This document shows, piece after piece, positions 20,647 through 30,480 of a stretch of DNA of 64,000 bases (within the stretch, counting starts at the first letter, position 1; each line of letters opens with the position of its first letter). The stretch is from Typhlomys cinereus. Taxonomy: Eukaryota > Chordata > Mammalia > Rodentia > Platacanthomyidae. The stretch is from assembly GCA_023101885.1 (NCBI GenBank), contig JALPQD010000005.1, forward strand, positions 941,520 through 1,005,519. The letters run 5' to 3'. The notes below the pieces were generated by a model. That model searched no databases, was not told the DNA's origin, and saw only the letters and a program-made list of their open reading frames with translations. Both the position numbers and the translations under genes were made by a program.

Positions 20647-20905
20647 AGAACTGGAGAGATGGCTCAGGGGTTAAGTCTCCACCTCACAAGCAGAACAACC
20701 TGAGTACAGATTCCAGATCCCATGGGAAAACTGCGGGCAGAAATGGCTGAGACCTGCGCTTCTGGCCCTGGAAGGCAGAACCTGGGAAACTCCACAGCAA
20801 AGCAAAAAGGCGGCAGAACAATCCAGGATGATTTCCAAGGTCAATGTCTACAGGAGCACACAGGGACATCTGATATGCAAACATACACAGAAAAAAAGAA
20901 AAGAT
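20647..20905 (+). repeat. SINE-A
   Basis: Head AACTGGAGAGATGGCTCAGG, body GCCCTGGAAGGCAGAACC and AATCCAGGATGATTTCC. The tail has lost its long CA run (ATACACAGAAAAAAAG). Confidence 0.85.
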
Positions 20906-21074
20906 TTCCACTTCCCACTTGCTGCTTTCTGTGTTCTTCCGTTCTCGAACCTTTCATGTAGTCACATCAGAGCACACAGCCACCCCAGCGTACAGCGCAG
21001 CAGTTTTTGTGAGAATAATGTGAGGGAGAAATAAATATTTGTTCTGTTCTGGCATCTTCTTTATACTCGTGTGA

Positions 21075-21292
21075 GGCATCTGCTCACAAACCTGGTGACC
21101 CGAATTTGCGCCCCAGAAGCCTACATGGTAGAAGGGGAGAAATGACTTCTAAAAGTTGTCCTTTGACCTTCACCCATGCACCATGGCACGATGCATGCGC
21201 CTCATCTGTACCCAACCTCTCCATCTCTTTGTCTTTCTCTCTTACTCACTCACGCTCTTAAATAAATAAAATATTTTAAAAACCCATAAAAA
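21075..21292 (+). repeat. SINE-C
   Basis: GGTGACCCGAATTTGCGCC, AAAAGTTGTCCTTTGACC, a CT-rich stretch and AAATAAATAAAATATTTTAAAAACC. Its head is partly lost. Confidence 0.6.
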
Positions 21293-21396
21293 CTCAAAAT
21301 ATGCATTTTCCTGGAATTTTTTAAAGTTGCCTCTTGACAAGAAATCTTAAGTGAATTCATAGATTCATTAAAAATCACTGACACGGGGTGGGGGGG

Positions 21397-21600
21397 CGCT
21401 GAGGAGATGGCTCAGTGATTGAACCCTTTGCCTGGCAAGCCAAAGGACCTGGGTTCAGATCCCAGGTTGCAAGAGTTTGTATTTCTGGCCCTGGAAGGCA
21501 GAGCCTGGGAAACCCCAGAGCAAAGCAATAAGGAGGTGCAAGATATCCAGGATAATTCCTGAGGTCACCCTTGAGCCTCTATAGGCACACACAGGTCCCC

Positions 21601-21641
<41 letters not shown>

Positions 21642-21660
21642 ACACACACAGATACACACA
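21397..21660 (+). repeat. SINE-A
   Basis: GCTGAGGAGATGGCTCAGTG, B box GGGTTCAGATCCC, GCCCTGGAAGGCAGAGCC, and a long CA tail (21602-21658) with CATA and GATA interruptions. About 20 bp after the B box is deleted. Confidence 0.88.
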
Positions 21661-22107
21661 ATCACTGACCTTGCTAGGAGTCACCCAGTGCTATAAGCTT
21701 CAGATTCATCAGTGAGCAGAACATAAAACAGTCTGTGGAGAAGCATCTTCGCTCTATCTGTGGCCGGCTCCTCCCTTCTCCTGCACCCCATCCCTTCTGA
21801 TGGGGGGGTAACAGCGGCTTTGTCCCTCTTTCCTCCATGATAAATTTGTTCTTCACCACCCGATTACCACCATTTTTCAAAAGCTACTATTTATTTCTGT
21901 TTAAGGAATAAAATTTCTCTTGATTTCCTTCTCTACCCTGTTTCTCTTCTCACCTCAGTATCCAAACACGTCAAGAGAATTCTCTGTACTTGTCACCAAG
22001 TCCTTCCTTCTTTTTCTTTTAAAGTCCATTTGATGTGGGTGTTTGTCTGAGACATGTTCTCACGTAGCCGGGAGGCGGCAGCAGGCGGGAAGGCACACCA
22101 TGTGCTG

Positions 22108-22470
22108 TAGTTACAGTCCTCTGTTGCTGTGAGACAACACTTGTGCACACCTTAATGGGAGAAATGGAGATTTATTTAGCCTATGTTCGCAGGGAAAATG
22201 TACTCTATTATGGCAGGAATCTCATAGCGGAAGGCATGGCTTGGAGGCAGAAGCACAAGTTCTGGGTTCAGGTCACCCCAGACATCATGGAGGGGTATAA
22301 GAGCAAAATGGGAAGGAATCTAAGCCAGGTTACCAAGCCCCAAGCCCCGCCCCCTGTGATTGGCTTCCCCCAGCAAGGCTCCGCCTCTTAAAGTGTCACA
22401 ATCTTCCCAAGCATTAACTCAGCTAAGGAGCCTGAGGGAGCAGTTTACATCCAAACCACGACGCTGTGCA
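22108..22470 (-). repeat. LTR-like rodent repeat copy
   Basis: GTTACAGTCCTCTGTTGCTG, ATGGAGATTTATTTAGCC (reverse AATAAA), AAGCCCCGCCCCCTG, CAGCAAGGCTCCGCCTC and a CCAAACCACGACG end. A related but diverged subfamily. Confidence 0.5.
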
Positions 22471-22474
22471 GTTA

Positions 22475-23010
22475 CAAGTTTGAGGCAACTGAACTTGGCG
22501 TGTCTGTTGCGTACAGCAAGGGAAGGGAACACTTAGTGTGGGTCTACCGATGAAGAAGCCTGTCCTCGCCTAGCGACACCAACTGACGCCGTTTGAGAAG
22601 GTAGAGGTCCACTTCTCACGCTAGTGGACTGAGACATGTACCTTTAGTTTTTCTTTTTTCAATTTCACCATCTTATTTCTAACTTCAACTGTCTGGCAAT
22701 TTCCTTTCCTCTTTGGGCATCGTGTTAGGTCATAGGAAGGCGTTGCATGCATTCCGCTCTATCCATTTCCTTCCGCTGCCTGCTGCTCACTTCTATTCCA
22801 CACTCCAGCAATTCAACCCTCAGCTGCCGAGAAGGGAGACAATTTGTCTCCTGCTTCCGAGGCAAGAACCTACGGAAGTCAAGAGGCAAGATGGTGAAAG
22901 GAATTTAAGGAAAGGAGAGAGGGAGGGGCTTTGCCCTGCTGGCTGGTGCTCACAGTGCCGGGAGATGCACCGCAGGCTGCTGGGGAGACAGAGACATTAA
23001 TGGTCTTTCC
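22475..23010. other. Stretch without recognised elements
   Basis: No repeat family is recognised. It ends in the minisatellite. Confidence 0.45.
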
Positions 23011-23013
23011 TAG

Positions 23014-23111
23014 CACTGGACCCTCAGCACTGGACCCTCAGCACTGGACCCTCAGCACTGGACCCTCAGCACTGGACCCTCAGCACTGGACCCTCAGCAC
23101 TGGACCCTCGC
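23014..23111 (+). repeat. 14-bp minisatellite
   Basis: Seven units of CACTGGACCCTCAG begin at 23014 and repeat every 14 bp. The first six are identical and the seventh ends CTCGCC. Near-perfect homogeneity suggests recent or ongoing expansion. Confidence 0.95.
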
Positions 23112-23385
23112 CAGGCAAGATGTGCCCTGCAGAGCGACAGTGGCACAGCTGACAGAGGGGAACCATCTGCTTGCCGAGTGGATCTGAGGCCAAGTTCACA
23201 TAGGAAATGAAGGCCCGATTCTAATAGGCCTAGTTAAAAACTCATGGGTGGGGGGTGGTGATAGCCCCTGGGAGAGCTTACTACTGATGTTTAACAACGG
23301 ATGTGTTGTCAAACTACTTTCTCAATATTTGTGAGTGTATCCATAGGTTAGTTCTGCTCCCTGTCCTGGTAACAAAAGCAAAATA

Positions 23386-24010
23386 GAAAAAGAAAAAAGG
23401 AAAGAAAAGGAAAGAAAGAAAGAAGGAAAGAAAGAAAGAAAGAAAGGAAAGAAAGAAAGAAAGAAAGAGAAACAGAGAAAGAAAGAAAGAGAGAGAGAGA
23501 AAGAGAGAAAGAAAAAGAGAGAAGAAAGAAAAAGAGAGAGAAAGAGAGAGCAAAAGAAAAGAAAAAAAGAAAGAAAGGGAAGGAAGGAGGGAAAGAAGGA
23601 AAGAAAGAAGGAAGGAAGATGAAAGAGAAAGAAAAGAAAGAAAGAAAAAAGAAAAAAAGAGAGGGAGGAGGGAGGGAAAGAAGGAAGGAAGGAAGGAAGG
23701 AAGGAAGAAAGGAAAGAGAAACAGAGAGAAAGAAAGAAAGAAAGAAAGAGAGAAAGAAAGAAAGAGAGAAAGAAAGAGAGAAAGAAAGAGAGAGAAAGAG
23801 AAAGAAAGAGAGAAAGAAAGAAACAAAGAAAAGAAAGAAAGAAAGGGAAGGAAGGAGGGAAAGAAGGAAAGAAAGAAGGAAGGAAGGAAGATGAAAGAGA
23901 AAGAGAAAAGAAAGAAAGAAGAAAGAAAGAAAGAAAGAAAGAGAGGGAGAAGGGAGGGAAAGAAGGAAGGAAGGAGGGAAGGAGGGAAGGAAGAAAAGAG
24001 GAAGAAGAAA
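23386..24010 (+). repeat. 625-bp polypurine tract with higher-order repeats
   Basis: Only six pyrimidines occur in 625 bp. GAAA, GGAA, GA and GGGA motifs alternate in blocks. Rare landmarks recur: AACAGAG at 23471 and 23720, a single C in CAAA(A)G at 23551 and 23824, AGATGAAAGAG near 23620 and 23892. That gives two related units of roughly 250-273 bp. Phe/Ser/Leu-rich minus-strand frames across it are artefacts. Confidence 0.95.
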
Positions 24011-24054
24011 TAGGAGGTTGTATGAAGAAGAAAAGTCAGAGATGGCCAAGTGAG

Positions 24055-24185
24055 GTGTAGCGATGCACACCTGACGTTTGAAAGTCAGTTCTCTCCTTCC
24101 ACCGTGTGGGCTTCAGAGGACTGAATTCAGGTCCCTAGGTGCCAGCAGCACCTCCTCTAGAGTCATCTCATTGGCTCAGAGACAG
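24055..24185 (-). repeat. B3-type SINE
   Basis: GTCAGTTCTCTCCTTCCACC, GTGTGGGCTTCAGAGGACTG and AATTCAGGTCCCTAGG are the reverse complement of the B3/B2 body (GGTGGAAGGAGAGAAC). The head is GAGTCATCTCATTGGC. Confidence 0.7.
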
Positions 24186-24189
24186 TTTT

Positions 24190-25090
24190 AAATCCTTCAC
24201 CATGACAACCATACTTCAAGGAAATATACATCTCTTTGCACGTGGTTCTGCAGGTGTATCTAGAGCAGCTCATAAGCTCCCTTCGTGCACGTGAGGTTAC
24301 TTTGTAAAGTGCGATTTCTGGACACTTTCGGAGAAGTCTATTGATGGGCTACTGTGATGTCTATGGTCTATCCTGGCGAGGGAAAAGGAATGAGCCATCG
24401 CTCCTGTGAGGAGCAGAGCTTCTCTGAAAGTCAATTTATTCACGCCGTCTGCAAGCACCGTTGAGAGGTCTTCAAGACGCTGAGAGCTACAGATCAGGTA
24501 AGTCCAAACCAACTTGGAATTCCAGCCAGCAAGAGAAGACATGCCTTACATAGCGGCGTTTATCATCTGATGATGCTTTTAGTCCATTGTGTGATTAAGT
24601 GTTTGGACTTTCAGAGCAAGACAGCGTGACTTAAAACTCTGCCACCCACATGTGTGCGGGCTTCAGCTTCGTCTCTGAGCCTTTGTTTGCCAGTGAGCAA
24701 AGGCAGGTACCACCTGACTCTCCATGCGGCTGGCAAGGCTGAAGGAATCAGCACGGAGCGGCGTCGTGGGCGAGAAGCTCTCTGGAAGCCTTAGCTGCGG
24801 TGCCTGATCCAGGCTCCACGCCATCGTCAGACTTTAACAGCTCACAGGACACTAGCGCTGTAAATGTCTTGCTGGGGGTCCCTTGAAACGAGTTTGCCCA
24901 CCACACACTGCTGAGGACACTTCTGGAGTAGTCTCAGGTGACCCTTTTTCAATTACATCCCTTGATTGTGACCTCAATTCGGATGAACTTTCATTCTTTG
25001 CTTCTCCATCCCTGGCTATTTTCCTAGAGACAAGAGAAGGCATGTGCAGATTTCTCGACTTTGATTTTACAGACTAGACTCTGAGCTATT
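24190..25090. other. Low-repeat stretch with possible MIR
   Basis: Positions 24600-24770 carry AAACTCTGCCACCCAC, GTCTCTGAGCCTTTGTTTGCC and GGTACCACCTGAC in the MIR order (plus strand), diverged. The rest shows nothing recognisable. Confidence 0.4.
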
Positions 25091-25096
25091 TTTCAT

Positions 25097-25300
25097 TTGC
25101 TCTCTTCTCTCATCTCCTCTCCCACATCCTCCCCCCTTCTTTCTATTCTCTTCCCTTCTCTCTACTCCTTCCCTCCTTTCTCCTCTTCCCTCCTTTCTCC
25201 TCTTCCCGCCTTTCTCCTCTTCCCTTCTTTCTCCTCTCCCTCTCTTCCACTCTTCTCTTCTCTTTCTCTCTTCTTACCCAACTCTCTCTCTCTCTGACAC
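25097..25300 (+). repeat. Polypyrimidine tract with 17-bp tandem core
   Basis: C/T-rich throughout. CCTCCTTTCTCCTCTTC-type units repeat about four times near 25166-25240, and CT dinucleotides end it. Confidence 0.85.
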
Positions 25301-25339
25301 AACATCCTTTTGTATTCCAGGCGGCCTTGAATCTCCATT

Positions 25340-25412
25340 CCGGGGGTGGAACCAAGAGGATCGAAGTCATCCTTGGCTACACAGGGAGTGCGAGGTTAGC
25401 CTCACTACACAA
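25340..25412 (+). repeat. B1 3' fragment
   Basis: ATCGAAGTCATCCTTGGCTAC, CAGGGAGTGCGAGGTTAGCC, CACTACACAAGAC follow the B1 right half. Confidence 0.6.
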
Positions 25413-25444
25413 GACTGGAACAGCCACAGGAAGGCGCCATCTCT

Positions 25445-25562
25445 GACCAGATGCCCTTGCCAGGTGCTGAATCTGTTGGAGCCTTGATCTTGAACGTCAC
25501 AGCCTCCAGAACTGCGAACAGCAATTACGTTCTTGTTTGCACACCAAGCAGTCTGTGCATTG
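25445..25562 (+). repeat. MaLR-like LTR 3' end
   Basis: GCCTTGATCTTGAACG, CACAGCCTCCAGAACTGCG and CACCAAGCAGTCTGTGC match the recognisable end of MST/MLT1-type LTRs (CCAGCCTCCAGAACTGTGA ... CAGTCTGTGG). The AATAAA part is decayed. Confidence 0.55.
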
Positions 25563-25772
25563 TGTGTGTGCAAAAAAGCACTTAAGCAGATGTGTCTGTG
25601 GAGGCCCAAGGGTGACTTTAGGAATCTCCCTCGATTGCTCTACCTCTTTACTGCTTTGCCCTGGGGTTTCCTGGGCTCTGCCTGTTTTGTATGGGATCTA
25701 GGATTTGAACTCAGGTCCTTTTGCTTGCCTGGCAAAAGCTTTAACTCCCGAGATATCTCTTGAGACCCCCAT
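25562..25772 (-). repeat. SINE-A
   Basis: Short tail, TGTCTGTGGAGGCCCAAGGG, ACTGCTTTGCCCTGGGG, head AACTCCCGAGATATCTC. The middle is shortened by about 40 bp. Confidence 0.8.
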
Positions 25773-25773
25773 G

Positions 25774-25774
25774 T

Positions 25775-25820
<46 letters not shown>
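25774..25820 (+). repeat. (GT)n microsatellite
   Basis: About 22 GT units next to the head, not the tail, of the preceding SINE-A. It is therefore a separate tract. Confidence 0.92.
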
Positions 25821-25822
<2 letters not shown>

Positions 25823-26039
25823 ATAGTAACCTAAGTGCACAAAGACAGTCTTCTCACTGATTTTTTACTATTTTTCTGATTATCAAAGTAATATGCACTC
25901 AACATAGAACAGTCCAAAAGTACAGAACTTGGAGACTAAAAGTGAAAGCCCAGATAATCCCATGTCCAAAGACAATCACCATGGACAGTTCACTTGCTTA
26001 CTTTAGGGTGATTTGTTTGGACCATCCATTTGCTTGTTT

Positions 26040-26178
26040 ATTCGCTAGAGTGGAGGGCGCACGGGATAGGTACAGGTGGAGGACAACTTTCCAAAGTCAG
26101 TTCTCTCGTCTATGCAGATCTCTGGGAATGAAACTCGGCACCAGGTCTGCAAACAGGGATCTTCCTCAATGAGCTGCC
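26040..26178 (-). repeat. B3-type SINE
   Basis: GTACAGGTGGAGGACAAC, AAAGTCAGTTCTCTCG, AATGAAACTCGGCACC and CTCAATGAGCTGCC follow the reverse B3 order. Confidence 0.65.
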
Positions 26179-26232
26179 TTTTTTTCTTTTTTTGAGGATT
26201 AAAATAGAGTTTATTAAAGGAGAGGAAGAATG

Positions 26233-26440
26233 GAACTCATCAACTTCGGATGTGGAATCCATAAGGAGCAAGAAACTAGAAATGAACTCACGGACCCCAC
26301 ACGTGGAGTCCTGTGGGGGGCAGACACCACGGGGAACTCAAGGATTCCAAAATCCGTGAGGGGCAAAGGCTAGAAAAGAACTCAGGGACGCTAGCCTGGA
26401 GTGCCATGAGGGGCAGGCGCCTCATTGAACTCTTGCTGAT
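26233..26440. repeat. Degenerate ~49-bp tandem repeat
   Basis: GAACTC starts recur at 26233, 26284, 26334, 26378 and 26427. Each unit carries GTGGAGTCC/TGAGGGGCA-like and CTAGAAA-like segments. TTTATTAAAGG just upstream (26209) could be a reverse polyadenylation signal, so this may be part of a minus-strand LTR. Confidence 0.65.
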
Positions 26441-26799
26441 CCCCCCTTAACACTTCTAGACCTCTCTACTCATACCAGTAATAGTGTGCATATTGTAGTA
26501 CAAGATAATTGGATCTAAGTATTCATGTTGTGCTTTGGCTTGCTTCTTTAATTATAGATTTCGAACATCTCTGCATGCAGGTAAAATGAATTTATCTTAG
26601 CTGATTTTGGTTAATAGTTGTCTAAGAGGTCATTCCATGGGACTTGCAGAATTTACTTCAGTTTCCTACTGGGATTTTCTTATTAGACCTTTACACCATT
26701 AAATGTTTCCACTATTACAAACAAGGTTGCACTAAACACACTTGTACTTCTAATTTAATGCGCACACACACACACAGAGAAAGAGAAAGAAAGAAAGAG

Positions 26800-26862
26800 T
26801 CAGGGTCTCATGTAGCTGTCCTCAAACTCAGTGTAGCCCAAGATGACCTTGAACTTCTTTTT
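26800..26862 (-). repeat. B1 fragment
   Basis: CAGGGTCTCATGTAGCTGTCC, AAACTCAGTGTAGCCC and GATGACCTTGAACTTC are the reverse B1 left half. A CA/GA microsatellite (26763-26797) precedes it. Confidence 0.65.
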
Positions 26863-26887
26863 TCAATCTTTCATTTATTTATGAGAA

Positions 26888-26898
26888 AGATGATAGAT

Positions 26899-26953
<55 letters not shown>
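26888..26953 (+). repeat. (GATA)n microsatellite
   Basis: About 13 uninterrupted GATA units from about 26901 to 26953. Confidence 0.95.
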
Positions 26954-26954
<1 letters not shown>

Positions 26955-27250
26955 ACATATATGTCATGGCACACAGGTAGAGGACAACTCTAAGAGTCAC
27001 TTCTCTCTTTCTACCATGTGGGCTTCCTGGTATCAAACTGTGGCCAACAGGTGTGCAAGAAGGTGCCCCCCCCAGCCCTGTGCAACTTTGAACTTCCAAT
27101 CCTCTTGCCTCTCTCTTCATCCAAAGAACCAGATTACAGGAATGTATCGTCACCCCTGGTTTTATGCAGCGCTAGGGATCAAACTCGGGACCTTGAGGAC
27201 TCAAGCATGATAGATAAACACTCCACAAATGAGCTACAACCTCATCTTCC
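26954..27250 (-). repeat. B3 fragment followed by B4
   Basis: 26954-27068 has GGTAGAGGACAACTC and CTACCATGTGGGCTTCC (B3). 27070-27250 has GAACTTCCAATCCTC, CAGATTACAGGAATG, CTAGGGATCAAACTCG and an ID head (CACAAATGAGCTACAACC), a B4. Both are on the minus strand. Confidence 0.65.
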
Positions 27251-27283
27251 ACGTGTAAATATTTTCGACATAAATTATTTTAT

Positions 27284-27572
27284 ATTTTTTATTTAGTGTG
27301 TATGTGTGTGTGTGTGTGTGTGTGTGCATGTGTGTGTATCAGAGGGCACCGTGTGTCCCTGTGGAGGACCAAGGGTGACTTCAGGAATCATCCTGGATTC
27401 TTTCTACCTCCTTCTTGCTTTGCTCTGAGATTTCCAGGCTCCATCCACCAGGGACCACTGTGCAGGCCACTGCTGTTTCCTCCTGGCATTTCTATGTGAG
27501 ACCTGGGATCCGAACTCAGGACGTTCTGTGTGTGAGACAGAGTCTTAACCCCTGAGCCATCTTTCCAGCCCC
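27284..27572 (-). repeat. SINE-A, full length
   Basis: TG tail, GTATCAGAGGGCACCGTG, GGTGACTTCAGGAATCATCC, GGGATCCGAACTCAGGACG, and head TTAACCCCTGAGCCATC ending CAGCCCC. Close to the apparent consensus. Confidence 0.92.
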
Positions 27573-27696
27573 AAATACATAATTTTTTTAAAGCAAAAAT
27601 TCTAGATGTGGAAAGCGGTGGCTGTGGTCAACATTCCTTCTGCACAGACAGGGTTGGAAAACACTATGTACATTTTATCAAAAACTTCCAAAGCTC

Positions 27697-28098
27697 AGCC
27701 AGAAGGGCTGGTACACTTAGGGAATCCCATCACTCTGGGGCGGAGTCAGGAGACAGTTCAGGGCTAGTTTCGCTGCACAGTCAGTTCAAGGAGGGCGGGG
27801 ACTTCATGAGACCGAGCAAAATTGCTAAATTATACTTCAGCATGTGAGAATAGTCTCTCTCTGATTCCATACCAACCAATTATATTTAGCTGCTGTCTGA
27901 ATATCAGTTCTTTCTTTTCTCATTTCATCTCAATTTATTATTTTAGGGGAAAGGGGTTAGAGTTTTGGGGATAGGGGCTCACGAACCCAGGTTGGCCTTG
28001 GGCTGGTTTCATAGCCTAAAATGACCATGAGTTCCTGATCTTGTCTCACTTCCTAAACTCAGATTTGCTGGACGCGAGCCCCCACATCCGCTTTTAAT
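27697..28098. repeat. Two diverged B1-like pieces
   Basis: 27697-27822 reads plus (AATCCCATCACTCTGG, GGCGGAGTCAGG, GACTTCATGAGACCG). 27960-28098 reads minus (CCCAGGTTGGCCTTGGGC, AATGACCATGAGTTCC). Both are far from the murine consensus. Confidence 0.45.
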
Positions 28099-28099
28099 G

Positions 28100-29190
28100 C
28101 TTTTCTTGAAGCATTAAACTTTAGATACTTTTATGCTCATCTTGCAAACGTCCAAATCTAGATTCATTGTTTAAAAACTCAGGTAAGATATTAAAATGGA
28201 GTTGATTGCAGGCGCTGTTGCCACGAAGAGCAAACACTTTGATTCTAACAGTGGGTATTTTCAATCAAAACATCACGAGCTGTTCGTAGTATGAAAACTG
28301 CGTTAACATTCCTGTCCAGCAAGCCTCAAACTGTCATTAGATCACTTGGTACACACCCTCCGCCCACGCACTTCCTCCTTGGCAGGGTGGAGAGAAAAGG
28401 AGAGGCCCCATGCAGCAGGGTCACAGATGGAAAGAAAAGCAGAGCAGGTCAAAGGCTCGAAATCCGGGGTCATCTTGGACTGCCAACGCCGTTGACTGCG
28501 AGTGAGCTGGATCCGGCGGCTTGCTTCAGCCCGCCCTGACCTCTCCTTCCGGTGGTGTTTGGCCACCCTGGAGAAACGGTCTCTCCCTCCTGAAGACTAG
28601 AACAGGGTGATCTTCAGTGCCTGCCGCTGTCTGACCCCACCCTTCCAGAGTGAAGAACATTAGGTGATAAATACATCGTGATGGAATGTTTGCAGACTTT
28701 AGATCTTGGGTAACTACGGAGAGGATTCCCATAGTTCCCAGTACACGGGTTCTGATCAAAGGAGATCCCGAAGTATTGGGAGGAGCCACGTGCTATGTTC
28801 ACACCAAAAAATTCCAGACAACCTGTCTGCCTTGATTTCTCGGCCCCTGCCTCTCCCTACCCAAGAAAGAGCTGAAGGCAACTTTGACCTGTCAGCAAAA
28901 GATACGAGGGGGAAACGATTATAGGAAAACACTTTCTAGAACTTTGCATGTTTCTGCTTTTGCATGTAAGGTATTCTGGGTAAAGGAATGGGAGAGGGAG
29001 GAGGGTCAGATTGAAAGCAACCTGTGTGATACAGTTCTAAGAGCAAGGCAGAGCAAACGAAGCCTAGAAGCGGTTCAGATTCAGTGGTACGTGCCCCAAA
29101 TTCCGGGTAATTGCTTTTTCCATATAGTCGGAAGGCACTTTTTTAATGACTTTTTACATACCCCCCCTCCCATTTCTATGATCGGGTCTG
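28100..29190. other. Low-repeat stretch upstream of CpG island 1
   Basis: No interspersed repeat in about 1.1 kb. It leads into the CpG island and is the natural place for proximal regulatory DNA, but no motif cluster can be defended by eye. Confidence 0.45.
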
Positions 29191-29199
29191 GAGGACCTC

Positions 29200-30480
29200 A
29201 TAGCCTCCTCGACAGGATGGACGAAGCTTCCTGACCCAGCCTCGCTCCTGACCGGGCACAGCTTGGCACCCAGCCCTGCCCAGGTGCGCGTTGAAGAGAT
29301 AAGCCTTCCGCCGCCGGCCACGTTCCGCTGCCATTCATCTCCGCCCCGTGCACCTGCTGGGCATCTAGGGGCCAGTCCCTGACGACCCGGGGCCACCTTC
29401 TTGCCACACATCCCCACCCGGGGCCAGTCGCCCCCCACTCGCCAAGCGACGGCGGCCTGACCCCCCGGCGGGCGCGGCGGGGCGAGCGGGGAAAAGTGCT
29501 GGCAATCACATGCAGGCCCGGGCCCGCCCCATTGGCTGCGACCCGGCCAGTCGCGGCGCTCGCAGGCTGCGGTTGGCCCCAGAGCTGCAGCGCCTGCACG
29601 GGCCCGGAGTCCATGTTACGCTTTGTCTAATTCTCCTCGTTACAGAGTCATGTGCTGCTGCTCCCGTCGCCGCCGCTGCCGCCGCCCGGGGTGCCCCGGC
29701 TCCTCCGCCGCGCTTCGAGGTGGCAGCCGCGGGCGGGGCCGCGGGAGCAGGGTCCAGGGCCACGCGCGCCTCCGTCGCCCCGGCGCGACCCGGTGCAGCC
29801 GCCGCCCGCCGCAGGTGATGCCGCCACCTCCCGCCTCCGCCTAAGCCCGGCCTCGGCGGCCGAGCGGCCCGGGCTGCCCGCTAAGGTGGGTGCGCATCGG
29901 TCCCGGCCCCGGGGCCCAGCCAGGGAAGCTCGATCGCAGGTGGAGCGCGCCAGCCCCGGCGTCCTGCCTCTCCGCGCGCGCCGGGCCCGCGGCCGGAGCC
30001 CAGGCGGCGCCCGGGAGATCCCGGACTGGCGAGGGGATCGGGCGCCTGGGGCGGGCGCCGGGCTGGGACCCGGTTCCGCTTTCGGCGGTGGGAGCGAGCG
30101 GCCGCCGGCGCCGGGGCCCTGCGCGAGGCGAGCGCGGACTGCCTGGCGCCCGCCTCTGCCTCCTTCCGCGCGATCGGAGGGGCGGGGAGAGCGGATCCCC
30201 GCTCCTCGGATTCCTCCCGGAGGTGGGTGTTTGGTGTCTGGCCTCGTTGGCCCGGCGCCCGGAAGGTGAGCCCTTGAACTTCTCCAGAAACGCCTCCGTC
30301 CCGCGCCGGGTGGGCCGCTCCGGGAGCCGGGCGGGAAGAGGAGGCCGGAGCCCCGCCCCCCGCGCCTGGGGGAGGGCTCTGGGGCCGCAGGTGCACCCAG
30401 CGCGCCGCGGGCCATCTCCGGGTTGGGTACCGGTATAATCCGCTTCTAGCTTGTTTGGAAGCGTGGGCTCCTGGGAGCGG
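29200..30480 (+). promoter_or_regulatory. CpG island 1, probable promoter
   Basis: G+C and CpG are sharply higher than in flanking DNA, with dense CG steps from about 29280 to 30420, and no repeats fall inside. An inverted CCAAT box (ATTGG, 29531-29535) and GC boxes (GGGCGGGG at 29731-29738, GGGGCGGGG at about 30178-30186) are visible, and there is no TATA box. Plus-strand donor matches occur at 29813/29814, 29885/29886 and 30265/30266. I saw no comparably good minus-strand donors, which favours transcription to the right. Ala/Arg/Pro-rich frames on both strands are compositional. Confidence 0.85.
29540..29885 (+). other. Putative non-coding first exon, gene unknown
   Basis: The 3' boundary is a strong donor match, AAG|GTGGGT, at 29885/29886. 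An alternative donor CAG|GTGATG lies at 29813/29814, and a longer exon could end at AAG|GTGAGC at 30265/30266. The 5' end is a guess, placed just downstream of the inverted CCAAT box. The ATGs present open frames made of low-complexity Leu/Pro/Arg or Cys/Arg, so I treat the exon as 5' UTR. Confidence 0.45.

Larger units (their letters stand above)
25858..26760. repeat. Ancient L1ME-like relic, split
   Basis: TTTTTCTGATTATCAAAGTAATATGC and AGATAATCCCATG at 25860-25990, then TTCGAACATCTCTGCATGC, CTGGGATTTTC and TTTCCACTATTACAAACAAGG at 26560-26740, follow a known old mammalian L1 3' pattern. A B3 SINE and a tandem repeat interrupt it. Confidence 0.45.

Noticed and set aside
23314..24070. 170- and 240-codon Phe/Leu/Ser-rich minus-strand frames, superficially like membrane proteins
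   Set aside because: Both are the complement of the polypurine tract.
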